A stretch of 64,000 nt of DNA from contig SLUK01000002.1 of NCBI GenBank assembly GCA_004340125.1, positions 248,001 through 312,000 of the forward strand, written 5' to 3'. The DNA is from Harryflintia acetispora. Its GTDB lineage: Bacteria > Bacillota > Clostridia > Oscillospirales > Ruminococcaceae. The notes below the pieces were generated by a model. The model worked only from the letters and a program-made list of their open reading frames with translations, was not told the origin of the DNA and searched no databases. How positions within the stretch are numbered: position 1 is the stretch's first letter; each line of letters begins with the position of its first letter. A program made the position numbers and the translations under genes. This document shows, piece by piece, positions 1-7,909 of this stretch.

Positions 1-1
1 C

Positions 2-646
2 TATCGGCTGATGGGGCAGGAGGGGAGCGACGTGTTCGACCTGTTCGAGTTCTTCTCCAGCTTCCGGCAGTATTTTGGTTCCTTCTGGCTGGAGCTCAAT
101 CTTACGCTCCGCTCCTTTCTTTATACCTTCCTCTTTACGCTGGTCCCCGTCGTGATCGTGGGGTTGGGGTCCTTCCTGGTCACCGGGGAATTTGGGGAAG
201 CCATGGGCGGTCCGGCCGCTACCCTGGTGGGATCGATGCTCCTGATCGCCGGGGTGGTACTCCTGATCGTCAGCGCGATCTTTTCCTGGATTTTCCTCAA
301 GCGCTATTTCCTGGCGCGGTATCTTTACAGCGGTGGGGAGTGTACGGCACGGCAGGCCATTAAACAATCTGTATATTTTATGCGGGGACGCAAGACCGAG
401 CTGTTCTTCTTCGATCTGACCTTTTTGGGATGGTTTCTCGCCTGTGTGTTGATCGTGCCGTTCTTTTATGTCGCGCCCTATTATATGAGCTCCTGCGCGC
501 TCTACGCGCGGTATTTGATCGAGTATGGACACCGTTACCAGCAGACGGCGCCGCAGCCGCAGCCGACCAAGGAGTTCGACTGCGCCCCGGACGAAGCGGC
601 GGGGGATCCGGAAGAGCCGCAGTCCGGTGAAGCGCAGCCGCAATAG
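2..646 (+). CDS. DUF975 family integral membrane protein (5' partial)
   Basis: The reading frame is open to the left edge, so the true start lies outside the window and about 214 C-terminal residues are visible. It shows three long hydrophobic stretches (roughly visible residues 35-57, 72-97 and 133-157), the ARQAIKQS segment and a final tyrosine-rich helix before a Pro/Glu-rich polar tail. This layout matches DUF975, polytopic membrane proteins of Firmicutes with no assigned function. A strong hairpin follows the stop. The family assignment is fairly secure; the role is unknown. Confidence 0.8.
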   Translation, partial: YRLMGQEGSDVFDLFEFFSSFRQYFGSFWLELNLTLRSFLYTFLFTLVPVVIVGLGSFLVTGEFGEAMGGPAATLVGSMLLIAGVVLLIVSAIFSWIFLKRYFLARYLYSGGECTARQAIKQSVYFMRGRKTELFFFDLTFLGWFLACVLIVPFFYVAPYYMSSCALYARYLIEYGHRYQQTAPQPQPTKEFDCAPDEAAGDPEEPQSGEAQPQ

Positions 647-660
647 GAAATACAAAAAAA

Positions 661-692
661 GAGGACCGCGGGGATTCCCCGCGGTCCTCTTT
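661..692. terminator. Bidirectional intrinsic terminator
   Basis: A near-perfect inverted repeat (GAGGACCGCGGGG arm and its complement) lies between the converging DUF975 gene (+) and the 99-aa gene (-). The minus-strand side is followed by a run of seven T residues, so it mainly ends the minus-strand transcript; the plus side has only TTT. Confidence 0.8.
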
Positions 693-701
693 AAATATCC
701 A

Positions 702-1001
702 TTATTTCTCTTCGAGATACCGGGCCAGCCAGATGGAGGCGATATTGAGCGCGTTATAGAGTCCGTTTTTTTCGGTCTTTTTGACGATCCGCTCCTTCGG
801 GCCGTGGTTGGGGTTGGTGGAGAGGAGCTGCACCGAAACGCTGCCCGCCATCTGCACGCCGTCCAATTCGGTGGTGGAGAGGACTTGGAGCAGCGCCACG
901 TACCGGTCCGCCATGCTGCCATAGTAGATGGTGTTCCCGCAGCGCACCAGCGGCTTGCCCTTATACGTCATCATCTGCGATTTCTCTTTGGTTTGTGCCA
1001 T
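702..1001 (-). CDS. Conserved small protein of unknown function (99 aa)
   Basis: A 99-aa soluble protein with no signal peptide or membrane segment. It contains GKPLVRCGNTIYYG and a C-terminal ERIVKKTEKNGLYNAL stretch followed by an amphipathic helix. I recognise this as a type of small hypothetical protein that recurs in Clostridia, but know of no function. An AGGAGG ribosome site precedes the ATG and a good promoter lies upstream (1066-1094), so it is a real single-gene unit. No catalytic motif is visible. Confidence 0.8.
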   Translation of the reverse strand: MAQTKEKSQMMTYKGKPLVRCGNTIYYGSMADRYVALLQVLSTTELDGVQMAGSVSVQLLSTNPNHGPKERIVKKTEKNGLYNALNIASIWLARYLEEK

Positions 1002-1065
1002 TGATACCGACCTCCTGTTATTCCAAACGATCCGTGATTGCGGATAGGTGTATGCCTAAGTTATT

Positions 1066-1094
1066 ATTATATCATAGTATGGGAAATATTACAA
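1066..1094 (-). promoter_or_regulatory. Sigma-A type promoter for the 99-aa gene
   Basis: TTGTAA, 17 bp, TATAAT on the minus strand, about 65 bp upstream of the start codon at 1001. Confidence 0.65.
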
Positions 1095-1112
1095 CCACTT
1101 ATCCGGTCCAAA

Positions 1113-1143
1113 AGAAGGGCTCTCCGTTCAGGAGAGCCCTTCT
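1113..1143 (-). terminator. Intrinsic terminator of ireB
   Basis: A 13-bp perfect stem (AGAAGGGCTCTCC arm) with a 5-nt loop, followed on the minus strand by TTTT, sits just after the ireB stop codon. Confidence 0.85.
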
Positions 1144-1148
1144 GCCTG

Positions 1149-1394
1149 TTAATCGTCGAGATAGGATTTGACCAGGAGCTGCAGCAGCTCGTCCCGGTCG
1201 ATCCGCCGGATCAGGCTGCGCGCATTATTATAGGTCGTGATATAGGTCGGATCCTCGGAGAGGATGTATCCCACGATCTGGTTGATCGGATTGTATCCCT
1301 TTTGCCGCAGGGCATCGTATACGGTGGTCAGGATTTCCTTGACCTGTTTTTCCTTGTCCTCATGGATGGAAAACGATATGGTTGGCTCATGCAT
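1149..1394 (-). CDS. ireB: IreB family regulatory phosphoprotein (UPF0297/DUF965)
   Basis: A small (81 aa) protein with the family signature NPINQIVGYILSEDPTYIT followed by NNARSLIRRIDRDELL. In Enterococcus, IreB is a substrate of the PASTA kinase IreK and a negative regulator of cephalosporin resistance; the orthologue (YrzL) is common in Firmicutes. I chose ATG at 1394 because AGGTGA lies five bases before it; an upstream ATG (1400) and GTG (1403) are in frame but too close to the ribosome site. It has its own promoter and terminator. A PASTA pseudokinase is encoded 16 kb away (17814-19694), but a link is not shown. Confidence 0.93.
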   Translation of the reverse strand: MHEPTISFSIHEDKEKQVKEILTTVYDALRQKGYNPINQIVGYILSEDPTYITTYNNARSLIRRIDRDELLQLLVKSYLDD

Positions 1395-1414
1395 GACCAT
1401 CACCTCACAGTGTT

Positions 1415-1443
1415 AGGATACATCAAATCAGCATTTTTTTCAA
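1415..1443 (-). promoter_or_regulatory. Probable promoter of ireB
   Basis: TTGAAA, 17 bp, TATCCT on the minus strand. The implied transcript start leaves a very short leader that just holds the GTGAGGTGA ribosome site. Confidence 0.5.
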
Positions 1444-1473
1444 GTAAACGTTCTGTGAACAAGCCCTGGGAGC

Positions 1474-3855
1474 TTATGCGCGTAAAGTGACGCCCAGCTG
1501 GGAGAGCGCCTTGAGGGTGCGCTTGACGGCGGCGTCGGCTTCCTCGTCGGTGAGGGTGCGGTCCTGCGCGCGCATTGAAATGGAGTAGGCCACGCTCTTC
1601 TTGCCCTTTTCGATCTGGGCGCCCTGGTAGACGTCGAAGAGCTTCACACTCTCCAAAACGCCTCCGACCGAGGCGCGGATCGTCTTTTCCAGCGTCGCCA
1701 CCGGCATGCCCTCGTCACAGATCAGCGCGAGGTCGCGGCTGGAGGCGGGGAACTTGGGCAGCGGCACGAAGGTTTTTTCGTGGTCGCGGTTTTCGTACAG
1801 CAGGTCCACGTCCAGCTTGGCCGCATAGACCCGGGTGCCGATCTCATAGTTGAGGCAGACGCGGGGATGCACCTCGCCGATCACGCCGCAGACCTGCCCG
1901 CCGACCAGGATTTCGGCGCAGCGCCCGGGATGGAAGGAGGGATCGTCCTCCTTCTGGACGAAATCGTAATCCTTGACGTCCAGCGCCTCCAGCAGTGTTT
2001 CGACGGCGCCCTTGATGGCGAAGAAGTCGTAGCCGTCCTGGTAGCACCCCAGGGTGATCTGCTTCTTTTCGACCGGAAGCTGATCGTCGCCGGTGGGGGT
2101 GTACTCGGTGCCGATCTCGAAGAGGAGCGCGGACTGGTTGCGATTGTTGTAGTTGCGCGAGAGGGTCTCGAGCATCGAGGGCAGGGTGGTGGTGCGCATG
2201 ACACTGGTGTCCTCGCCCAGGGGGTTGAGGATCTTCAAAGAATCGCGCTCTTTGCACTGTGCCGGCAGGCAGATCTTGTCGTAATACTTCGGGCTGATGA
2301 AGGAATAGGTGATGATTTCGCTGAGCCCCTGGGCGAGCAGGGTGCGGGAGACGACGCCCTCAAACTTCTGACGCTCGGTGAGGTGGCCCTGCGCGCTGCC
2401 GCGCAGCGTGGTGGTCGGAATATTATTATACCCATAAAAGCGCGCGATTTCCTCGGCCACGTCCGCTTTGGTCTCGATGTCGGCCCGGAAGGAGGGGACG
2501 GTGATGACACCGTTTTCCACCTTGAAGTCGATGGCGCGCAGGATGTTTTCCATCTCGCCGGTGGGAATCTCGATTCCGAGGAACTCGTTGATCCACTCGG
2601 GGGTCAGCGGCAGAGTGCGCGGCGTGTGGTCGGCGTTGTCCACGTCGATCATTCCCCCGACGACCTCTCCGGCGCCCAGCAGCTCGACCAGCTCGCAGGC
2701 GCGCTGTACGGCCGGGATACAGGTCTCGGGGTCGAGCCCCTTCTCGAACCGGGAGGAGCTTTCGGTGCGCAGCCCCAGCTTTTTGGAGGTGGTGCGGATC
2801 GAGCTGCCCTTGAAGCAGGCGGACTCGAAGACGATCATCTCGGTGTCGTCTGCGATCCCGCTGTACTCGCCGCCCATCACGCCGGCGACGGCCGAGGGCT
2901 TTTCGCTGTCGGCGATGACCAGCATCTGCTCGTCCAGCTTGCGTTCGATCCCGTCCAGGGTGGTCAGCGTCTCGCCGGGGCGGGCGTTACGCGCGATGAT
3001 CTTGCCGTCCTTGACGTACTTGTAATCGAAGGCATGCATCGGCTGGCCGTATTCGAGCATGACGTAGTTGGTGATGTCCACGATGTTGTTGATCGGACGC
3101 ACGCCGCTTGCGCGCAGCCGCTCGCGCATCCAGCGCGGGGAGGGCCCGATCTTGACATTCTTGACCATGCGCGCCACGTAGCGGGGGCAGAGCTCCGGGC
3201 TTTGCACTTCGACGCTGAGAAGGTTTTTGATGTCGTCCGTTTCCTTCTGCACCTTCGGCTGCGGGGCCACGAAGGGCACCTTGTAGGTCGCGGCGGCCTC
3301 TCTGGCAAGTCCCAGCACCGACAGGCAGTCCGGACGGTTGGAGGTGATCTCGAACTCGACGCAGGTGTCGTCGAGGCCGATCACCGGACGGATGTCGTCC
3401 CCCGGCTTGCCCTCGCAGTCCTCGCCCAGCAGGAAAATACCCTCTTCCGTGCCGTAGGGGAAGTCGTGCAGGGTCAGCGCCAGCTCGGGCAGCGAGCACA
3501 TCATGCCGTTGGAGAGCTCGCCGCGTAGCTTGCCCTTGCGGATTTTGACACCGTGGGGCAGGGTGGAGCCGTCGAGCGCGACCGGCACCAGGGCGCCGGG
3601 CACGACGTTGTCGGCGCCCGTCACGATCTGGATGGGCTGCTCCTGGGCCACGTCGAGCATACAGACCACCAGCGAATCGGCGTTCGGATGTTTTTCGACC
3701 GAGAGGACCTTGCCCACGACGACCCTGGAAATCTCGCTGCCTTCGACGGTATATCCCTCGACCTTGGAACCGGACATGGTCATCGCTTCGCAGAAATCGT
3801 GGATCGGCGCGTCTATTTTCACATAATCGGAAAGCCACTTCATTGATAAATTCAT
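1474..3855 (-). CDS. pheT: Phenylalanine-tRNA ligase beta subunit
   Basis: PheT (793 aa) is the large subunit of the cytoplasmic alpha2-beta2 PheRS, which charges tRNA-Phe. Domains in order: an N-terminal core, an EMAP-like tRNA-binding domain (about 40-150, with VGKVLSVEKHPNADSL), B3/4 editing region (about 210-380, including SSSRFEKGLDPE), B5 (about 400-475), the catalytic-like core, and the C-terminal anticodon-binding FDX-ACB domain (from KFPASSRDLALI). Length is normal for the bacterial family. The ATG at 3855 has a GGAAG site before it. It lies 30 bp after pheS and shares its T-box-controlled transcript. Confidence 0.98.
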   Translation of the reverse strand: MNLSMKWLSDYVKIDAPIHDFCEAMTMSGSKVEGYTVEGSEISRVVVGKVLSVEKHPNADSLVVCMLDVAQEQPIQIVTGADNVVPGALVPVALDGSTLPHGVKIRKGKLRGELSNGMMCSLPELALTLHDFPYGTEEGIFLLGEDCEGKPGDDIRPVIGLDDTCVEFEITSNRPDCLSVLGLAREAAATYKVPFVAPQPKVQKETDDIKNLLSVEVQSPELCPRYVARMVKNVKIGPSPRWMRERLRASGVRPINNIVDITNYVMLEYGQPMHAFDYKYVKDGKIIARNARPGETLTTLDGIERKLDEQMLVIADSEKPSAVAGVMGGEYSGIADDTEMIVFESACFKGSSIRTTSKKLGLRTESSSRFEKGLDPETCIPAVQRACELVELLGAGEVVGGMIDVDNADHTPRTLPLTPEWINEFLGIEIPTGEMENILRAIDFKVENGVITVPSFRADIETKADVAEEIARFYGYNNIPTTTLRGSAQGHLTERQKFEGVVSRTLLAQGLSEIITYSFISPKYYDKICLPAQCKERDSLKILNPLGEDTSVMRTTTLPSMLETLSRNYNNRNQSALLFEIGTEYTPTGDDQLPVEKKQITLGCYQDGYDFFAIKGAVETLLEALDVKDYDFVQKEDDPSFHPGRCAEILVGGQVCGVIGEVHPRVCLNYEIGTRVYAAKLDVDLLYENRDHEKTFVPLPKFPASSRDLALICDEGMPVATLEKTIRASVGGVLESVKLFDVYQGAQIEKGKKSVAYSISMRAQDRTLTDEEADAAVKRTLKALSQLGVTLRA

Positions 3856-3885
3856 GTTCGTTCTTCCTTTCCTTATCCCTTTAGA

Positions 3886-4905
3886 CTAGAACTGCCCGAG
3901 GAACCGCACGTCGTTTTCATAGAACAGGCGCAGGTCCTTGATGTTGTAACGGCGCATCACGATCCGCTCGAGTCCCATCCCGAAGGCGAAGCCGCTGTAC
4001 TCGTCCGGGTCGATCCCGACGTTTTGCAGCACCTTCGGATGGACCATGCCGCAGCCGAGGATTTCGATCCAGCCCTCGCCCTTGCACAGGCTGCACCCCT
4101 TGCCCTGGCACTCGAAGCACATGATGTCCATCTCGGCGGAGGGCTCGGTGAACGGGAAGTGGTGGGGCCGAAAGCGCACCACCGTCTCAGGGCCGTAAAG
4201 CTCCTTGACGAAGATTTCTAAGGTCCCCTTGAGGTCGGCCATGGTGACCCCCTTGTCCACCACCAGGCCCTCGATCTGGTGGAAGATGGGGGAGTGGGTG
4301 GCGTCCACCGCGTCCGAGCGGAAGACCCGGCCGGGCACGATCACCCGCACGGGGGGCTTTTGCCGCTCCATCACCCGGATCTGCACCGGGGAGGTCTGGG
4401 TGCGCAGCAGGATATTGTCAGAAATATAGAAGGTGTCCTGGGTGTCCCGCGCCGGGTGGTCCTTCGGGAGGTTGAGCGCCTCGAAGTTGTAGTAGTCGGT
4501 CTCCACCTCGGGGCCCTCGGTGATCGAGAAGCCCATTCCGAGGAAGATGTCCTTCACCTCGTCGAGCACCTGGTTGATGGGGTGCTGCTTGCCCAGCGGA
4601 TGGCGGGTGCTGGGCAGGGTGACGTCCAGGCGCTCCTCGCGCAGACGGCGCTCCAGCTCCTGTTCCTTAAGCTGGGAGATGCGGGAGGTGATCTCGGTTT
4701 CGATCTTGGCGCGGATTTCGTTGGCCAGCTGGCCGATCACCGGCCGCTCCTCGGCCGAGAGGGAGCCCATCTGTTTCAGGATGTTGGTCAGCTCCCCCTT
4801 TTTCCCGAGAAAGCGCACCCGGATCTCGTCGATCTCCTTGAGGCTCTGCGAGCTTTCCAGCGCCTCGTGTGCAAGGTTGCGGATGTTTTCAATTGCCTGT
4901 TTCAT
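3886..4905 (-). CDS. pheS: Phenylalanine-tRNA ligase alpha subunit
   Basis: PheS (339 aa) is the catalytic subunit of PheRS. It has an N-terminal coiled coil (residues 1-90) and the class II synthetase core: motif 2 around GRVFRSDAVDATHSPIFHQ, and motif 3 in FGMGLERIVMRR near the C terminus. The frame stays open far upstream, but residues encoded before 4905 belong to the leader RNA; ATG 4905 gives the normal PheS N terminus (MKQAIENIRNLAHEAL). The gene is preceded by a T-box riboswitch, so its expression should respond to uncharged tRNA-Phe. Confidence 0.98.
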   Translation of the reverse strand: MKQAIENIRNLAHEALESSQSLKEIDEIRVRFLGKKGELTNILKQMGSLSAEERPVIGQLANEIRAKIETEITSRISQLKEQELERRLREERLDVTLPSTRHPLGKQHPINQVLDEVKDIFLGMGFSITEGPEVETDYYNFEALNLPKDHPARDTQDTFYISDNILLRTQTSPVQIRVMERQKPPVRVIVPGRVFRSDAVDATHSPIFHQIEGLVVDKGVTMADLKGTLEIFVKELYGPETVVRFRPHHFPFTEPSAEMDIMCFECQGKGCSLCKGEGWIEILGCGMVHPKVLQNVGIDPDEYSGFAFGMGLERIVMRRYNIKDLRLFYENDVRFLGQF

Positions 4906-4965
4906 GAGGACAATTCTTCCTTTCTGTGTTTCATTTAGCCGGATATTTAAGATTGGGAATATACG

Positions 4966-5257
4966 AAAAAACGGCCCTTCATCCCTTATAGAGGGACGAA
5001 AGACCGCATATAAGCGTCTTCCGCGGTACCACCCGCTTTTTTGCCCGGAGGGGCAAACACTTTGCCGGGAGCCGACACTCCCGCCGTCCTGTAACGGGGC
5101 GAACCGTCGCGGCCTACTGAAACCATTGTCCGTTGAGCCGCGCCACTCGTGGGTGAACTTCGAGACAGATCCCCCTGGGCGGCTTTCAGCACTGCCGCGC
5201 CTCTCTGAAAAGGGGAGGGGTGTCCTACTCTCCCAGTCAACGTGTTTATCGCTGTTG
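4966..5257 (-). promoter_or_regulatory. T-box riboswitch leader of pheST, Phe (UUC) specifier
   Basis: The untranslated leader of pheS carries the T-box hallmark GGTGGTACCGCGG (5033-5021), which pairs with the CCA end of uncharged tRNA. Upstream are Stem I elements: AGAGAG followed by a paired distal stem, and a specifier region reading CGAAG-TTC-ACCCACGAG, with the specifier UUC at 5157-5155 matching tRNA-Phe. Downstream, a hairpin between 5006 and 4972 followed by TTTTTT (to 4966) forms the terminator that the antiterminator competes with. It is a transcription-attenuation T-box. Confidence 0.95.
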
Positions 5258-5263
5258 GACAAT

Positions 5264-5292
5264 ATTTTAGCACAAAATTTGGGCGGGTGCAA
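5264..5292 (-). promoter_or_regulatory. Promoter of the pheST operon
   Basis: TTGCAC, 17 bp, TAAAAT on the minus strand, immediately upstream of the T-box leader. Its -35 box is only 12 bp from the -35 box of the divergent promoter at 5305-5333. Confidence 0.75.
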
Positions 5293-5304
5293 GAAGAAAA
5301 GTAA

Positions 5305-5333
5305 TTGAACGGGCTCTTTTTCTATGTTATACT
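5305..5333 (+). promoter_or_regulatory. Promoter of the DUF6106-acpS-nnrD operon
   Basis: TTGAAC, 17 bp, TATACT on the plus strand, about 30 bp before the ATG at 5366 and back to back with the pheST promoter. Confidence 0.7.
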
Positions 5334-5365
5334 AAACCTTAACAGACAAGTGGAGGTTATTTGCT

Positions 5366-5908
5366 ATGTCCGATACATTTATGGAGTATTTAATCAAAAA
5401 ACGTTCTACCCCGCGGGACCTTCTGCTGAAAGTTTTGATTATCCTGACCGGGATCGCACTGGTGTTCGCGCTCTTCTTCCTCTCGCCCCTACTCGGCTTC
5501 TTCTCGATGTTCGGGTACCTGGCCATCGCAGGAGCGGTCTATGGGATGTGGTATCTCGTCACCGCGATGAACGTGGAGTTCGAGTATGTGCTGACCAACG
5601 GCGACATCGATGTGGACAAGATCATCGCCCAGCGCAAGCGCAAGCGCCTGGTCTCTGTCAAATGCTCCTCCTTCGAGGAGCTGGGCAAGTATAAGGCGGC
5701 CGAGCACCAGAACAAGACCTATCAGACCAAGCTGATGGTTTGCAGCAATCCCGAAGACCCCGAAGTATGGTACGCGGTCTTCAACCACGCCAAGCTCGGG
5801 CGTACCCTGCTGGTCTTCAATGCGAGCGAGGCCATGCTCGAAAACATGAAGAAGTACCTTCCCCGCCAGCTTGCCTTCGAGGTCTTTGTCAAGAGGACGG
5901 CGCAATGA
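5366..5908 (+). CDS. DUF6106 family membrane protein
   Basis: A 180-aa protein with two adjacent N-terminal membrane helices (about residues 20-43 and 45-67) followed by a soluble domain with EFEYVLTNGDIDVDKII and QRKRKRLVSV. This resembles DUF6106, Clostridia proteins of unknown function with a PH-like C-terminal part. GGAGG lies nine bases before the ATG. Its stop overlaps the acpS start (ATGA), so the two are translationally coupled. Confidence 0.8.
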   Translation: MSDTFMEYLIKKRSTPRDLLLKVLIILTGIALVFALFFLSPLLGFFSMFGYLAIAGAVYGMWYLVTAMNVEFEYVLTNGDIDVDKIIAQRKRKRLVSVKCSSFEELGKYKAAEHQNKTYQTKLMVCSNPEDPEVWYAVFNHAKLGRTLLVFNASEAMLENMKKYLPRQLAFEVFVKRTAQ

Positions 5909-6285
5909 TCGCGGTCGGCACCGACATTTTAGAGATCGAAAGGATGGAAAAATCCTTAAAGAACCCTCGTTTTTTAACGAGGGTCTTTTCTCATGCGGAA
6001 ATCGAGTGGCTCAGGGAAAAGAATTTCCGGGCCCAGTCCGCCGCCGGGAATTACTGTGCCAAGGAGGCCTTCTCCAAGGCCCTGGGCACCGGGGTGCGGG
6101 GCTTCTCTCTCAGCGAGGTCTCGGTGCTGCGGGACGAATGTGGGAAGCCTTACCTGCTGCTGGAGGGAAGAGCCAGGGAAAAAGCGGCCGGGCGCTCTTT
6201 TTCGGTAAGTATCAGCCATTGCCGGCGGTATGCCACCGCCGTGGTGGTGATGGAGGAGGATCGAAATGCGCACGCTGCTGGATGA
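5905..6285 (+). CDS. acpS: Holo-[acyl-carrier-protein] synthase
   Basis: AcpS (126 aa) transfers 4'-phosphopantetheine from CoA to the serine of acyl carrier protein. The fold signatures are present: VGTDILEIERM at the N terminus with Asp7, and CAKEAFSKALGTG with Glu54, the two magnesium ligands; SISHCRRYATAVVV ends the core. The start at 5905 overlaps the upstream stop and gives the standard N terminus. The 3' end overlaps nnrD by 20 bp, a common acpS-nnrD arrangement. A terminator-like hairpin lies inside the gene (5958-5990). Confidence 0.96.
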   Translation: MIAVGTDILEIERMEKSLKNPRFLTRVFSHAEIEWLREKNFRAQSAAGNYCAKEAFSKALGTGVRGFSLSEVSVLRDECGKPYLLLEGRAREKAAGRSFSVSISHCRRYATAVVVMEEDRNAHAAG

Positions 6286-7141
6286 AAAAACCGTTTTTTC
6301 GCATATTCCGCCGAAAGCGGACGACCTGCACAAGGGGAGCGCCGGGAAGCTCTATCTCGTCGCCGGGAGCCGCAGCTTCCGCGGCGCGGCGGTACTGGCG
6401 ACTATGGGTGCGCTGCGCAGCGGCTGCGGCTATGTCTCCCTCGCCTCCACGCCCGAGGTGTGCGACAACATATCCCACCACCTGATCACCCCGACCCTGA
6501 GCGTACTGCCCGAAAACGCCGAGGGGCGCATCTCCCGCTCGGCGGCGCAGACCGTCCTGCGCGAGGCCGCCGGATACGGCGCGATGGTGCTCGGCTGCGG
6601 ATTGGGGCTGGACGCGGACACCGAAGCCCTGGTGCGCGGGGTGCTTCTGCATTTTGAGGGCCCGTTGGTGCTGGACGCCGATGGCATAAACGCACTGGCG
6701 CGCGGCATAGATATACTACGGGAAGCGCCGACAAAGGTGATTTTGACCCCGCACGAGGGCGAGATGGCCCGGCTGTGCCGCAGTACGATCGAGGCGGTCC
6801 ACCGGGACCGCGAAGGGGCCGCGCGCACGCTGGCAAAGGATTACGGCGTCTGGGTGGTGCTCAAAGGCCCGCACACCCTGATCGCCTCGCCCGACGGGCA
6901 GCTGCTGGAAAACACCAGCGGGAACAGCGGCCTTGCCAAGGGCGGCAGCGGCGACATCCTCAGCGGGATGATCGGTTCCCTGCTCGCTCAGGGGCTCGAT
7001 CCGCTCTGGGCCGCGGCTTGCGGGGTCTATCTGCATGGGGCCGCGGCGGACCTGACTGCCCGCCGGATGTCCCGCTACTGTATGCAGCCGCCCGACCTGC
7101 TGGACGATCTTCCCGAAATTTTCATCAGAAACGGCCGCTGA
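6266..7141 (+). CDS. nnrD: ADP-dependent NAD(P)H-hydrate dehydratase
   Basis: A 291-aa ribokinase-fold enzyme that repairs hydrated NAD(P)H (the S epimer) using ADP. The YjeF C-terminal signatures are visible: SRSFRGAAVLATMGALRSGCGYV near residue 35-57 in part, LDADGINAL (about 137), TPHEGEMARL (about 157) and the catalytic SGLAKGGSGDILSGM (about 221-235). The N-terminal NnrE epimerase domain found in bifunctional YjeF/Nnr proteins is absent, and no nnrE gene is seen in the window. It overlaps acpS and is in the same operon. Confidence 0.94.
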   Translation: MRTLLDEKTVFSHIPPKADDLHKGSAGKLYLVAGSRSFRGAAVLATMGALRSGCGYVSLASTPEVCDNISHHLITPTLSVLPENAEGRISRSAAQTVLREAAGYGAMVLGCGLGLDADTEALVRGVLLHFEGPLVLDADGINALARGIDILREAPTKVILTPHEGEMARLCRSTIEAVHRDREGAARTLAKDYGVWVVLKGPHTLIASPDGQLLENTSGNSGLAKGGSGDILSGMIGSLLAQGLDPLWAAACGVYLHGAAADLTARRMSRYCMQPPDLLDDLPEIFIRNGR

Positions 7142-7168
7142 GGGCCTGTTCTGTGAGGGGAGTACTCT

Positions 7169-7705
7169 ATGCGCAAACTGAAAACGAGGGGACTGATTCT
7201 GCTGGGCGCTCTGGCCATACTCTTTGCGGGGTGCGCGCAAAGGGGCGCTTTGGAAAAGAGCGGGACTGTCGGGCTGCCCGAGCAGATGGAGTGTGCACTG
7301 CAGCTGCATTATTCCGGACTGGAGCTAAAGGGGAGGATGACCCGCACGCTGGACGGGGAGCTGGCCCTCACGCTGGAACAGCCGGGGAACCTGTCGGGCC
7401 TGACGCTGGAGACCGCGCCGGAGGAGTACCGCACCGAATATGAAGGGATCCGCTTTGCGGTAGACCGCCAGGTGCTGCCGAAGACCTCGGTGCCGGGGCT
7501 GCTGAAATTTGCCCTGGACACCGCCAACGGCCTCTCGTTTAAAATCCCCTCCGGGAAGGCCCCCTATCAAATCGACCTGCAGACCGACTATGGCAAGATG
7601 GAATTGGTGGTCGACCGGGACGGTCAGGGAAAATTTTTACCCATCCAAATAACCATCGATAATCTGGAGTTTCAGGCGGTGTTTGACAGCGCCCCCACTA
7701 CATAA
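7169..7705 (+). CDS. Predicted lipoprotein of unknown function
   Basis: A 178-aa protein with a lipoprotein signal peptide: basic MRKLKTR, a hydrophobic core, and the lipobox LFAGC. The mature part is a beta-rich domain with no family I can name. It looks like a small LolA/DUF4292-like or YceI-like lipid-facing barrel only in its alternation of strands, which is weak evidence. It sits 27 bp after nnrD with a GGGAG site, and a strong terminator follows, making it the last gene of the acpS operon. Confidence 0.8.
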   Translation: MRKLKTRGLILLGALAILFAGCAQRGALEKSGTVGLPEQMECALQLHYSGLELKGRMTRTLDGELALTLEQPGNLSGLTLETAPEEYRTEYEGIRFAVDRQVLPKTSVPGLLKFALDTANGLSFKIPSGKAPYQIDLQTDYGKMELVVDRDGQGKFLPIQITIDNLEFQAVFDSAPTT

Positions 7706-7710
7706 AGAAG

Positions 7711-7751
7711 CAAAGCGCCCGGCCGAGAGCTGTCCTCGGCCGGGCGCTTTG
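7711..7751 (+). terminator. Intrinsic terminator of the acpS operon
   Basis: A perfect 17-bp stem (arm begins CAAAGCGCCCGGCC) with a 7-nt loop directly after the lipoprotein gene; only a short T run ends the stem. Confidence 0.8.
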
Positions 7752-7815
7752 CTGTCAAATCCGCTTTGCCGGTAATATGATGAAAGTGGGAGGGCAGGCG
7801 CTGCGCCCTTCCGGG

Positions 7816-7834
7816 CGGTCAATCAATTTGACCG
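7816..7834. promoter_or_regulatory. Palindrome upstream of ndoA (operator-like)
   Basis: CGGTCAA and TTGACCG form a perfect 7-bp inverted repeat with a 5-bp spacer, about 75-95 bp before the EndoA start. A possible extended -10 element (TGCTATAGAT, 7864-7873) lies downstream without a clear -35 box. The role is inferred from position only. Confidence 0.35.
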
Positions 7835-7909
7835 GCTTGAATAATCTTTTTGATTTGCGACCATGCTATAGATAGTTCAAAATAACACGAAAGGCGGAGC
7901 GTGATAGAC

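Noticed and set aside
1780..3528. A 582-codon open frame antisense to pheT
   Set aside because: pheT motifs occupy the region; no signal for a separate gene.
4906..5292. An N-terminal extension of pheS by about 129 residues
   Set aside because: That stretch is the T-box leader RNA; the extension has no PheS homology and starts before the likely transcript start.
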